From Alphaproteobacteria bacterium (lineage in GTDB: Bacteria > Pseudomonadota > Alphaproteobacteria > Rhizobiales > Xanthobacteraceae): 32,642 bases of DNA. The notes beneath the pieces are model-generated. The model had not been told where the DNA came from. It was given only the letters and a program-made list of their open reading frames with translations, and did not search any database. The position numbers were made by a program, and so were the translations under genes. The stretch spans positions 1 through 32,642 of the forward strand of contig VAZG01000407.1 of assembly GCA_005885285.1 (NCBI GenBank), given 5' to 3'. Below are positions 7,260 to 14,527 of this stretch, piece after piece; position 1 is the first letter of the stretch; every line of letters begins with the position of its first letter.

Positions 7260-7592
7260 ATGACCGAAACTGCCATCCCCGAACCGACCCCCGAGCAGGC
7301 CGTGCTGTTTGCGCGGGTGCGGCGGATGATGCTGATCGCGGGCCTGACCACGGCCTTGGCGATCGCGGCCGTGTTGATTGCCATCGGCTATCGCCTTTTC
7401 CGCTCCGAGGGAAGCTTGGTCACAACCGACACCACCGCGACCCTGCCGAGGGGCGCCCGCATCGTTTCGACGGGTGTCGCCGGCGACCGGCTGGTGGTGA
7501 CGCTCGATATCGGCGGGATCACCGAAATCCGCACGTTTGACGCGCATACGCTGAAACCCGCGGGAAGGCTGAAATTCGTGAGCGAGCCCTGA
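7260..7592 (+). CDS. Small single-pass membrane protein (possibly DUF6476)
   Basis: A 110-residue protein of unknown function. Residues 1-20 are cytosolic with a basic patch (RVRRMM), residues ~24-47 form one transmembrane helix (LIAGLTTALAIAAVLIAIGY), and the rest is a small periplasmic domain rich in beta-strand (DRLVVTLDIGG, TEIRTFDAHT). Similar small proteins sit beside RluA-type synthases in other alphaproteobacteria, and I believe the family is DUF6476; that name is from memory and not checked. Start ATG 7260 has AAGAAGAG, part of the tandem repeat, 8-10 nt upstream. It lies between the synthase and tRNA-Glu. Confidence 0.8.
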   Translation: MTETAIPEPTPEQAVLFARVRRMMLIAGLTTALAIAAVLIAIGYRLFRSEGSLVTTDTTATLPRGARIVSTGVAGDRLVVTLDIGGITEIRTFDAHTLKPAGRLKFVSEP

Positions 7593-7642
7593 TCCTCCCG
7601 CCTTGCAGCGGGCGGATTTCAAGGCTATTCCCTGCGCTGCAC

Positions 7643-7717
7643 GCTCCCTTCGTCTAGCGGTTAGGACGCGGCCCTCTCAAGGCTGAAACAGGGGTTCGAT
7701 TCCCCTAGGGAGCGCCA
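7643..7717 (+). tRNA. tRNA-Glu (CTC)
   Basis: A complete cloverleaf. Acceptor GCTCCCT (7643-7649) pairs with AGGGAGC (7707-7713); the D-arm holds CTAGCGGTTAGGAC; the anticodon loop CTCTCAA with CTC in the middle is closed by CGGCC and GGCTG; the T-arm is AGGGG-TTCGATT-CCCCT. The discriminator is G and CCA is encoded (7715-7717). It is the likely attachment site of the integrase that ends 3 nt downstream. Confidence 0.95.
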
Positions 7718-7720
7718 GCC

Positions 7721-8827
7721 TCACTCCTTTCGATCTGATTTTCCTCTCGTTTTCGGCGTTTTCCCCAAACCCGCGGAAGTGGTTTGGGCAATCCTGTTCG
7801 CCTTGTGTCCTTCAAGCTTGATCACCGCGTCTTCCGCGAGGCCCGCCTGATCAGCCTCTTCCGTATAGCGCTCAGCTTCAGCAAGCGTCGTGTGTCCGAG
7901 GACAGACATGATCATCTTCGCCGTTGCGCCGGCTTCGGCGAGCAAACGTCCGGCGGCTTTCCGTAGGCCGTGCGGTTTGCAATCGAGAGGCAGTCCAGCC
8001 TCCGAGATGGCGTCACGCATCCATCCACTAAAACCATCGACGGTGAAGGACTTGCCGTAAGCAGTCGTAATGATCACGACGTGCTGCATGTCATAAGCGT
8101 CGAGCGCTTCGACGGTATCGCGATGCAACGGGATGAGAAGCTCGCGGCCCGTCTTCTGTTGCTTTATCCTGATCCTGCGTTCTGGCGTGATGTGCGTCTG
8201 GGCCATCCGGACTACATCGGAGCGGCGCTGACCCAGATTGAGGAAAAGGTGAAATGCCGTGCGCTGTTTAGTGCCGAGCGGCCAGCGCTTTTTGAATTGC
8301 TCAATTTCGTCGTCGGTCCATGACCGAATTTTTTTTATCTTTGGCCGCTTGATACCCAATGACGGATCATGCTTCAGCCATCCGATGTTGATCGCGTGAC
8401 GGATCAGGATCCGAAGCTTCTTCAGAGTATCGAGTGCCGCACCGGGGCGATCCGCATAGGGCTGGAGAATGCCAGTGATGATGCGCTCGCGCGAGAGCCC
8501 GGCGAATGTGCGATGACCGTGTTCGGTGCGGAGCGTCTCAAGGCGGCTAATGTAGCCAGTCTTGCTCGTATCACGGAGCCCGATGTATTCGGCGCTCTTC
8601 TTGTAGGAGGCAATGAGCGCCGCGATGGTACCTGGCGCGGCCGGCACAAAGCGATCTCGAACCAGTGCGGTCTGGCCTAACAGTGCGGCTTGGTAGGCCA
8701 CCATAAATTCTTCGCTGGTGGGATCGTTTGGCAAACGGACCCGAGGTCCTTTGCCTCGACGAAACGATAGATACGTATAGCCCTTGACGTGATTGCGCTC
8801 AACGTGAGGCGGCAGCTTTCGGGGCAT
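7721..8827 (-). CDS. Tyrosine site-specific recombinase (phage/ICE integrase)
   Basis: Catalyses integration and excision of a mobile element. The 368 residues show an N-terminal arm-binding part, a core-binding SAM-like domain (about 75-165), and the catalytic domain with the conserved residues: Arg in LGQRRSDVVRMA, the HxxR box HGLRKAAG, His in LGHTT, and the nucleophile Tyr in AERYTEEAD. The stop codon lies 3 nt from the tRNA-Glu CCA and the gene faces the tRNA, a standard tRNA-island arrangement. Start placed at the second ATG (8825-8827) because GGAG is 8 nt upstream; the ATG at 8831-8833 is too close to it. The N-terminus overlaps the AlpA-like gene by about 29 nt. Confidence 0.92.
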   Translation of the reverse strand: MPRKLPPHVERNHVKGYTYLSFRRGKGPRVRLPNDPTSEEFMVAYQAALLGQTALVRDRFVPAAPGTIAALIASYKKSAEYIGLRDTSKTGYISRLETLRTEHGHRTFAGLSRERIITGILQPYADRPGAALDTLKKLRILIRHAINIGWLKHDPSLGIKRPKIKKIRSWTDDEIEQFKKRWPLGTKQRTAFHLFLNLGQRRSDVVRMAQTHITPERRIRIKQQKTGRELLIPLHRDTVEALDAYDMQHVVIITTAYGKSFTVDGFSGWMRDAISEAGLPLDCKPHGLRKAAGRLLAEAGATAKMIMSVLGHTTLAEAERYTEEADQAGLAEDAVIKLEGHKANRIAQTTSAGLGKTPKTRGKSDRKE

Positions 8828-9074
8828 CGACATCACTCCACGTTTCGTCAACGTGAGTATTATTGCCGTCGGAAGGCAATTGATCAATTGCGATGTCTAG
8901 CTGGCGTACATCCCAACCTCGCCTTCGCGATCCGAGCAATCTTGCTCCGGGCATTTGGCCGTTCTTCACCATCTCGTCAAAAGTGTTGGGCGATACACAG
9001 ATGTAGGCCGCCGCAGCCTCGCGACTGATGAGTCGCGGTGCGAGTGATGGCGGGAGCGCTGTCTGCCTTGGCAT
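8799..9074 (-). CDS. AlpA/excisionase-like helix-turn-helix protein
   Basis: A 91-residue DNA-binding protein. LISREAAAAYICVSPNTFDEMV (about residues 15-36) is the winged helix-turn-helix of excisionase/AlpA proteins, followed by the wing with LLGSRRRGWDVRQLDIAID. Such proteins direct the recombinase toward excision or activate its gene. It lies directly upstream of the integrase, overlapping it by about 29 nt, so the two are probably translationally coupled. The C-terminal 25 residues are unlike the family and cover the overlap. Start ATG complement of 9072-9074. Role assignment is by fold and context. Confidence 0.8.
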   Translation of the reverse strand: MPRQTALPPSLAPRLISREAAAAYICVSPNTFDEMVKNGQMPGARLLGSRRRGWDVRQLDIAIDQLPSDGNNTHVDETWSDVDAPKAAASR

Positions 9075-9763
9075 CGCTGAGCTCTGGACCAGGCGATATC
9101 AATTCTGCTGATTCAAGAATCTCGAACAGCAGAAACAGAGATGCTGATGCAAGCAAAGGGCTTGCAAAGCGTTAGGAAGCTCTTGCGTGCCATGGCGTAA
9201 AATCGGATCCAGTCGCAGTCTCAAGAGACCGCGGGATCACCCCGGTATCTGGTGCAAGAGTCTTATTCGGTCGGCGATCAGGCTAAAAACATGCTGCTCC
9301 ATCAAGGTGCAGGAACCTGCGACCAGATCGTTATGACGACGGGATATCGGTCGGTTTTCCTGATTTTACTGCGGTTTCGTCTGCATTCGTTCGTGTTCGT
9401 TACTCTTTGGCGCGTTCGTTTCTGGTGCGAAACTGGTGCGGTCCAAAACGGATATCCAGAATCTTAAGAAGGGCTCCGCCATAGCTCGAGATGTTCACGT
9501 ATTTCGCCAACGTGAGACGCCCCCGTCATTTGGCAAGCGAGTCCGCTAAGCCCGGATTCTAGTGTCCCCACGACATAGGCGGACACCGGCGTTGAGCGTG
9601 GGCCGCCTCATCGAAGAACCGCAGATTCTCGCGGCTCTCCTTGAACCGAATTCACTAAACAAGCGCTGCGCGTCACCCCCCGCGCCAACCCTATGCACGC
9701 GCCGGTGTATTTGCTGTTGCGTCGCAGCAATAACCTGCATTGGCGAAAAAATCATCGAGTCCA
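9075..9763. other. Intergenic DNA between the integrase module and the ABC/Dha operon
   Basis: No convincing gene in about 690 nt. Visible structure: an inverted pair CTGCTG/CAGCAG around 9110-9131; GCAAGC/GCTTGC near 9149-9166; a degenerate tRNA-derived att-like sequence (9306-9442, separate entry); and GTGTCC (9562-9567) with GGACAC (9581-9586), which resembles an insertion-sequence end. Short open frames here have no ribosome sites and look accidental. Confidence 0.5.
9306..9442 (-). other. Degenerate att-like region, related to the one at 20.07-20.20 kb
   Basis: The segment 9306-9337 (GCAGGA-ACCTGCGACCAGA, then CGTTATGA) matches, with gaps, the minus-strand tRNA 3' fragment at 20063-20107. 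About 90 nt further on both regions carry TTTCTGGTGCGAAAC followed by GGTGCGG (here 9420-9442). The intervening AT-rich DNA is also alignable. The direct repeat CTGGTGCG (9422-9429 and 9433-9440) looks like an integrase arm site. Interpreted as an old attachment junction. Confidence 0.5.
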
Positions 9764-9816
9764 TTGACACCTCGTTTGTTTAGTGAAAATCTAAAACTAA
9801 ACAAAAACACTAAACA
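9764..9816 (+). promoter_or_regulatory. Putative promoter and operator of the ABC/Dha operon
   Basis: TTGACA (9764-9769) is a perfect -35 box. A perfect 9-bp inverted repeat, TGTTTAGTG (9777-9785) and CACTAAACA (9808-9816), flanks an additional CTAAACA half-site (9797-9803). The first arm falls in the -35/-10 spacer, as expected of a repressor site. The -10 is not clear (AATCTA near 9788). The leader to the first gene also holds GCAGGC/GCCTGC (about 9887-9902). The regulator may be the HTH protein encoded at 18361; this is inference. Confidence 0.55.
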
Positions 9817-9918
9817 TGCCTCTCGGCTACGATGAGGGCGGGTCCATCCCCGCATTCGCAGCCGGCGAGGATTGGCAAGGGCAAGCAGGCATTTGCCTGC
9901 GACAACAGGGAGGTTGCG

Positions 9919-11244
9919 ATGATCCAAACGGTGCGTGCATTGGGGGTGACGGCGGTTGTTGTCGCTTCGTGTCTTGGCGGTCAGGCCGCCGCCCAGACCA
10001 AGCAATTGACGTTGTGCTGGGCCGCTTGGGACCCGGCGAACGCGTTGGTGGAGCTCTCGAAGGACTTCACCGCCAAGACCGGCATTCAGATGAAATACGA
10101 GTTCGTCCCGTGGACGAGCTATGCCGACCGCTTCCTCAACGAGCTCAACTCGAAGGGCAAGCTTTGCGACCTCATCATCGGCGACAGCCAGTGGATCGGC
10201 GGCGCCGCCGAGAACGGCCACTATGTCAAGCTCAACGATTTCTTCGCCAAGGAGAAGATCTCGATGGACGACTTCATGCCGGCGACGGTGGTCGGCTATT
10301 CGCAGTGGCCCAAGAACACTGCGAACTACTGGGCGTTGCCGGCCATGGGCGATGCCATCGGCTGGACCTACCGTAAGGACTGGTTCGCCCGGCCGGAAAT
10401 CCAGGCTGAATTCCGCAAGAAATACGAGCGCGACCTCGCCCCGCCGCAGACCTGGGACGAGCTCAAGCAGATCGCCGAGTTTTTCCAGGGCCGCGAGATC
10501 GACGGCAAGAAGGTCTACGGCGCCTATATCTATACCGAGCGCGGCTCCGAAGGCATCACCATGGGCGTGACCAACGCCCTCTACGACTGGGGCTTTCAAT
10601 ACGACAATCCGAAGAAGCCCTATCAGATGGAAGGCTTCGTCAACTCGCCCGATGCGGTCAAGGGACTGGAGTTCTACAAGTCGCTCTACAAGTGCTGCAC
10701 GGCTCCTGGAATGAGCAACGCCTACATGTCCGAGGGTCTCGACGCCTTCAAGTCCGGCCAGGTCGCGATGCAGATGAACTTCTTCGCGTTCTTCCCCGGC
10801 CTCTACAAGGATCCCAACGTCGGCGGCGACAAGATCGGCTTCTTCGTCAACCCGAAGCAGAAGTACCACTTCACCCAGCTCGGCGGGCAGGGAATCTCGG
10901 TGGTTTCCTATGCGGAGCACCGCGACGACGCGCTTTCCTACATCAAGTGGTTCGCCCAGCCCGACGTGCAGAAGAAGTGGTGGGCGCTCGGCGGCTATTC
11001 CTGCCACAAGGCGGTGCTCGGCGATCCCTCCTTCCCGAAGAGCGCGCCGTTTGCCGCCGACTTCCTGAAGTCGATGGATATCGTCAAGGACTTCTGGGCG
11101 GAGCCGGCCTACGCCTCGCTGCTGCTCGACATGCAGAAGCGCGTCCATGACTACGTGGTGGCCGACAAGGGCACCGCCAAGGAGGCGCTCGACCTGCTGG
11201 TCAAGGATTGGCAAAAGGTGTTCAAGGACGAAGGCAAGATCTAG
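9919..11244 (+). CDS. ABC transporter periplasmic substrate-binding protein (family 1, UgpB/MalE-like)
   Basis: Binds a carbohydrate-type ligand in the periplasm and hands it to the permeases encoded next. The 441-residue precursor has a signal peptide (MIQTVRALGVTAVVVASCLG then GQAAAQ). The mature protein begins with the family's first strand (KQLTLCWAAWDPANAL) and has TAKTGIQMKYEFVPW, DLIIGDSQWI and the typical Trp/Tyr-rich ligand cleft (NYWALPAMGDAIGW). Start ATG 9919 is chosen for GGGAGG 5 nt upstream; longer in-frame starts lack it and would disrupt the signal peptide. It is first in a run of co-directional genes to 19895 and is followed by a strong intercistronic hairpin. The ligand is unknown; the downstream dihydroxyacetone kinase suggests a triose, polyol or ketose. 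Confidence 0.92.
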   Translation: MIQTVRALGVTAVVVASCLGGQAAAQTKQLTLCWAAWDPANALVELSKDFTAKTGIQMKYEFVPWTSYADRFLNELNSKGKLCDLIIGDSQWIGGAAENGHYVKLNDFFAKEKISMDDFMPATVVGYSQWPKNTANYWALPAMGDAIGWTYRKDWFARPEIQAEFRKKYERDLAPPQTWDELKQIAEFFQGREIDGKKVYGAYIYTERGSEGITMGVTNALYDWGFQYDNPKKPYQMEGFVNSPDAVKGLEFYKSLYKCCTAPGMSNAYMSEGLDAFKSGQVAMQMNFFAFFPGLYKDPNVGGDKIGFFVNPKQKYHFTQLGGQGISVVSYAEHRDDALSYIKWFAQPDVQKKWWALGGYSCHKAVLGDPSFPKSAPFAADFLKSMDIVKDFWAEPAYASLLLDMQKRVHDYVVADKGTAKEALDLLVKDWQKVFKDEGKI

Positions 11245-11261
11245 CCCTGACACGTGACTGG

Positions 11262-11286
11262 TCTCCCGGCCCGCGGGGCCGGGAGA
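11262..11286 (+). promoter_or_regulatory. Intercistronic hairpin after the binding-protein gene
   Basis: A perfect 11-bp stem, TCTCCCGGCCC (11262-11272) and GGGCCGGGAGA (11276-11286), closes a GCG loop with no T-run. In sugar ABC operons such hairpins stabilise the upstream binding-protein mRNA or partly terminate, giving more binding protein than permease. The same role is inferred here. Confidence 0.7.
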
Positions 11287-11330
11287 TCGCCAACCCGATT
11301 GCGATCCGACCCGTGAACGACAGGTCTCCC

Positions 11331-12275
11331 ATGAGCACGCTTGCCGAGCGGGCGGTTGCCCGAACCCCAAATCGACTTGCCTTGCGGCTCGGCAATCTGT
11401 CCGACAAGGCGATCGCCTGGCTGTTCATCACGCCGTCGGTGCTGTTGCTGCTGGCCATCAACATCTTCCCGCTGCTGTGGACGATCCAGCTCTCGTTCAC
11501 CAACTACCGCGCCAACCGCCCGAACGCGGTGCTCAGATATGTCGGGCTGGACAATTATCGCGACATACTGACCGACCCCGAAATATGGCACGCCATGCAG
11601 GCCACCGCCCATTTCGTGCTGTGGTCGATCGCGATGGAGTTGGTGCTCGGCTTCGGTCTCGCGCTCCTGATCAACCGCCGCTTCCGCGGCCACAGTTTCT
11701 GGACCACCATCATCCTGCTGCCGATGATGTTGTCGCCGGCGGTCGTCGGCAACTTCTGGACCTTCCTGCTGCAGCCGCAGATCGGGCTGTTCAACAACGC
11801 GATCGCGGTCCTGACCGGGGTGGACCCGAGCTCGTTCCAGATGATCGGCGACGTGCGGCTGGCGCCCTGGTCCATCATCATGGTCGATGCCTGGATGTGG
11901 ACGCCCTACGTCATGCTGATCTGCCTCGCGGGCCTGCGCTCGATACCCGACTATATCTACGAGGCGGCCGAGGTCGACCGCGCATCGCCGTGGCGGCAAT
12001 TCTGGTCGATCACGCTGCCGATGGTGATGCCGTTCTTGATGCTGGCGATCCTGTTCCGGGCGATCGAGAACTTCAAGATGTTCGACATGGTGAACCTGCT
12101 CACCTCGGGCGGCCCGGGATCGACCACCGAGGTTGCCTCCATTACGCTGAAGCGCGAGGCGTTCGAGAAATGGCGCACCGGCTATTCCTCGGCACTCGCC
12201 ATCATTCTGTTCGTCACCGTATTCGGCGCCGCCAACATTTACGTGAAAGCCCTCAACCGGGTGAAGCAGCGATGA
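11331..12275 (+). CDS. ABC transporter permease, MalF/UgpA type
   Basis: First of two inner-membrane permeases of a CUT1-like importer; 314 residues with about six transmembrane helices. The cytoplasmic EAA loop that docks the ATPase is EAAEVDRASPWRQFWSITLP. The first helix region (AWLFITPSVLLLLAINIFPL) and the periplasmic FTNYR segment are typical of MalF/UgpA subfamily members. Start ATG 11331 chosen from the family N-terminus; the upstream spacer holds the hairpin 11262-11286. Its TGA stop overlaps the next ATG as ATGA, so the two permeases are translationally coupled, fitting a heterodimeric channel. Confidence 0.93.
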   Translation: MSTLAERAVARTPNRLALRLGNLSDKAIAWLFITPSVLLLLAINIFPLLWTIQLSFTNYRANRPNAVLRYVGLDNYRDILTDPEIWHAMQATAHFVLWSIAMELVLGFGLALLINRRFRGHSFWTTIILLPMMLSPAVVGNFWTFLLQPQIGLFNNAIAVLTGVDPSSFQMIGDVRLAPWSIIMVDAWMWTPYVMLICLAGLRSIPDYIYEAAEVDRASPWRQFWSITLPMVMPFLMLAILFRAIENFKMFDMVNLLTSGGPGSTTEVASITLKREAFEKWRTGYSSALAIILFVTVFGAANIYVKALNRVKQR

Positions 12276-13225
12276 ACCTGTCCGTCACCGCCCATTCAGT
12301 GGCCGAACCGACTGCACGGTCGAAGCGCATCGCCTCGTTCGTCGTCGTGATCTACGCCCTCGTCACCATCCTGCCGCTGGTGTGGATCTTCCTCACCGGG
12401 TTCAAGACGCCGCCGGACTCGATCGCCTATCCGCCGAAAATCCTGTTCGAACCTTCGGTCGAGGGCTACGTCAACCTGTTCACGACGCGCTCGCGGCAGA
12501 CGCCGGAATTCTTGGAAAGCCTGCCGCCGCCGCAGACCTGGTACGAGCGTCTGGTGCGCTCCCGCAACATGGTGATCGGCGGGCCGTCGAAAGTGGTGCC
12601 GCGCTTCGCCAATTCGATGATCATCGCTTTCGGCTCGACGTTCCTTGCGGTCTGCTTCGGCACCATCGCCGCCTACGCGTTCTCGCGTTTTCGCGTGCCG
12701 CTCGCCGACGATCTCCTGTTCTTCATCCTGTCGACGCGGATGATGCCGCCGATCGCGGTGGCAGTGCCGATCTACCTGATGTTCCGCAACCTCGGGCTGA
12801 CTGACACCAAGCTCGGCATGATCCTGCTCTACACCGCGGTGAACGTGTCGCTGGCGGTGTGGCTGCTGAAAGGATTCATGGACGAAATCCCGCGCGAATA
12901 TGAAGAGGCCGCGATGGTCGACGGCTACTCGCGGCTACGGGCCTTCTTCAAGGTCGTGTTGCCGCAGGCCACCACCGGCATTGCGGCGACCGCCATCTTC
13001 TGCCTGATCTTCGCCTGGAACGAATACGCCTTTGCGGTCCTGCTCACCAGTGGCGAGGCGCAAACCATGCCGCCGTTCATTCCGTTCATCATCGGCGAGG
13101 GCGGTCAGGACTGGCCGGCGGTCGCGGCGGCAACGACCCTGTTCTTCATTCCGATCCTCCTCTTTACGATCCTGTTGCGGCGGCATCTGCTCCGCGGCAT
13201 CACCTTTGGCGCGGTGCGCAAATGA
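12272..13225 (+). CDS. ABC transporter permease, MalG/UgpE type
   Basis: Second permease of the importer; 317 residues. After a short cytosolic N-terminus comes the first helix (FVVVIYALVTILPLVWIFLT) and the conserved TGFKTP segment. The EAA loop is EEAAMVDGYSRLRAFFKVVLP. There is a longer than usual periplasmic insert after helix 1 (about residues 60-110, including LPPPQTWYERL), common in the polyol-type subgroup. It overlaps the upstream permease by 4 nt and the downstream small membrane gene by 4 nt, both as ATGA, showing a tightly coupled operon. Confidence 0.93.
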   Translation: MNLSVTAHSVAEPTARSKRIASFVVVIYALVTILPLVWIFLTGFKTPPDSIAYPPKILFEPSVEGYVNLFTTRSRQTPEFLESLPPPQTWYERLVRSRNMVIGGPSKVVPRFANSMIIAFGSTFLAVCFGTIAAYAFSRFRVPLADDLLFFILSTRMMPPIAVAVPIYLMFRNLGLTDTKLGMILLYTAVNVSLAVWLLKGFMDEIPREYEEAAMVDGYSRLRAFFKVVLPQATTGIAATAIFCLIFAWNEYAFAVLLTSGEAQTMPPFIPFIIGEGGQDWPAVAAATTLFFIPILLFTILLRRHLLRGITFGAVRK

Positions 13226-13425
13226 CCGGGACAACGGCGAAGCGTGCATCAAGATTGCCGCTGTGGCTCCGCCGCGGGCCGTGCGAAGCCCTTGCGATGA
13301 TCCTGATCGGTCTTGGCGTCATCATGCTGATGCAGCCGCTTTCCCTGCTGCTGTACAGTTATTCCTTTGTCACGATCCTCTGCGGCACGTTGGGATTTGT
13401 GATCGTCAGCCATTTTCCGGAGTAG
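13222..13425 (+). CDS. Small two-helix membrane protein inside the ABC operon
   Basis: A 67-residue protein I do not recognise. After a basic N-terminus (KRASRLPLWLRRG) it has two hydrophobic segments, about residues 25-43 (LAMILIGLGVIMLMQPLSL) and 45-63 (YSYSFVTILCGTLGFVIVSH). It overlaps the permease stop as ATGA and is followed 4 nt later by the ATPase gene, so it is surely co-expressed with the transporter. Rhizobial glycerol ABC operons also carry a small membrane protein of unknown role (GlpU), but no clear sequence resemblance is visible. Possible roles are assembly or stabilisation of the permease pair; this is inference. Confidence 0.8.
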   Translation: MTGTTAKRASRLPLWLRRGPCEALAMILIGLGVIMLMQPLSLLLYSYSFVTILCGTLGFVIVSHFPE

Positions 13426-13429
13426 CGCC

Positions 13430-14527
13430 ATGGCTGAAATCAGGCTCGAGAACGTTGCCAAGGCATTCGGTTCGTTCACTGCGGTCAATGGCGTGGACCT
13501 GACGGTTGATCACGGCGCATTCTTCGTCATCCTCGGTCCTTCCGGATGTGGCAAGACCACGACCCTGCGCATGACGGCGGGACTAGAACTGCCGACCTCC
13601 GGACGCATATTGCTCGATGGCGAAGACGTGACCGCTCTGCCGGCCTCGGCGCGGGACATCGCCTTTGTGTTCCAGATGTTTGCGCTCTATCCGCACATGA
13701 ATGTGCGCCAGAACATCGGCTTCCCGCTCAAGTGCCAGAATTACCCGCGCGCCGAGATCAGGCGCAACGTCGGGGAGACCGCACGGTTGCTGCGGATCGA
13801 CCATCTGCTGGAGCGCCGGGTCGGCGGCCTCTCCGGCGGCGACCGGCAGCGCGTCGCGCTCGGCCGGGCCATCGTGCGCCGGCCCAAGGCCTTTCTGATG
13901 GACGAGCCCCTGGGGGCGCTGGATTCCGAGTTTCGTCACCTGATGTGCGGCGAGCTGCGCGAGTTGCACAGCCGCATCGACGCGACCACCGTCTACATCA
14001 CCCACGACCAGCTCGAGGCGATGGCGATGGCGGACCGCATCGCCATCATGAATCAGGGCCGCGTCGAGCAGACCGGCACGCCGCAGGAGATCTACGATCG
14101 TCCGCGCACGATGTTCGTGGCCGACTTCATCGGCGCGCCGTCGATGAGCTTCCTTGGCCTGCGGGCCTCGCCGCGTCGCGGCGATCGCAGCATCGCGGTC
14201 GACGGCGTCCCGGTGGAGATGCCGGAAATGCTCGAGGACCGTCCCGAAGGAAAATTTGCGCTTGGCGTGAGGCCGGAGAATGTCTCGTTCGCGGATGCCT
14301 CCCGCCTGCGCGGCCAGGTGATCGGCGCCGAGTATCTTGGTACGACGCAGATCGTGACGGTGACGACGGCAAGCGGCCAGATCAAGGCGAGGCTGCCATC
14401 GGGCAAGGCGGTCCATATCGGCGAGTCCGTCGGGCTTGCCCTGCGGCCCGACCGTCTCTCCTTGTTCGACGCGGTGAGCGGACAGGCGCTGCAATCGGCG
14501 CTCTACGCGGGAGGGCAGCATGGCTGA
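13430..14527 (+). CDS. ABC transporter ATP-binding protein 1 (MalK/UgpC type)
   Basis: Hydrolyses ATP to drive the importer; 365 residues. Walker A is GPSGCGKTTT, the Q-loop FVFQMFALYPHM, the signature LSGGDRQRVALGRA (Asp in place of the usual Gln at the fifth position), Walker B FLMDEPLGALD, and the H-loop Thr-His YITHDQ. A C-terminal TOBE-like regulatory domain (about 240-360) follows. Start ATG 13430 has GGAG 7 nt upstream. Two different ATPases in tandem suggest a heterodimeric motor, as in rhizobial glycerol (GlpS/GlpT) transporters. It overlaps the next gene by 8 nt. Confidence 0.95.
   Translation: MAEIRLENVAKAFGSFTAVNGVDLTVDHGAFFVILGPSGCGKTTTLRMTAGLELPTSGRILLDGEDVTALPASARDIAFVFQMFALYPHMNVRQNIGFPLKCQNYPRAEIRRNVGETARLLRIDHLLERRVGGLSGGDRQRVALGRAIVRRPKAFLMDEPLGALDSEFRHLMCGELRELHSRIDATTVYITHDQLEAMAMADRIAIMNQGRVEQTGTPQEIYDRPRTMFVADFIGAPSMSFLGLRASPRRGDRSIAVDGVPVEMPEMLEDRPEGKFALGVRPENVSFADASRLRGQVIGAEYLGTTQIVTVTTASGQIKARLPSGKAVHIGESVGLALRPDRLSLFDAVSGQALQSALYAGGQHG

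Noticed and set aside
6350..7540. 396-codon plus-strand open frame
   Set aside because: Antisense to the pseudouridine synthase; no family features.
9691..11370. 559-codon minus-strand open frame
   Set aside because: Antisense to the binding-protein gene; an artefact of high-GC codon usage with no ribosome site and low-complexity composition.
11477..12271. Upstream extension of the second permease frame
   Set aside because: Reads the first permease gene out of frame; the true start is ATG 12272 overlapping the stop.
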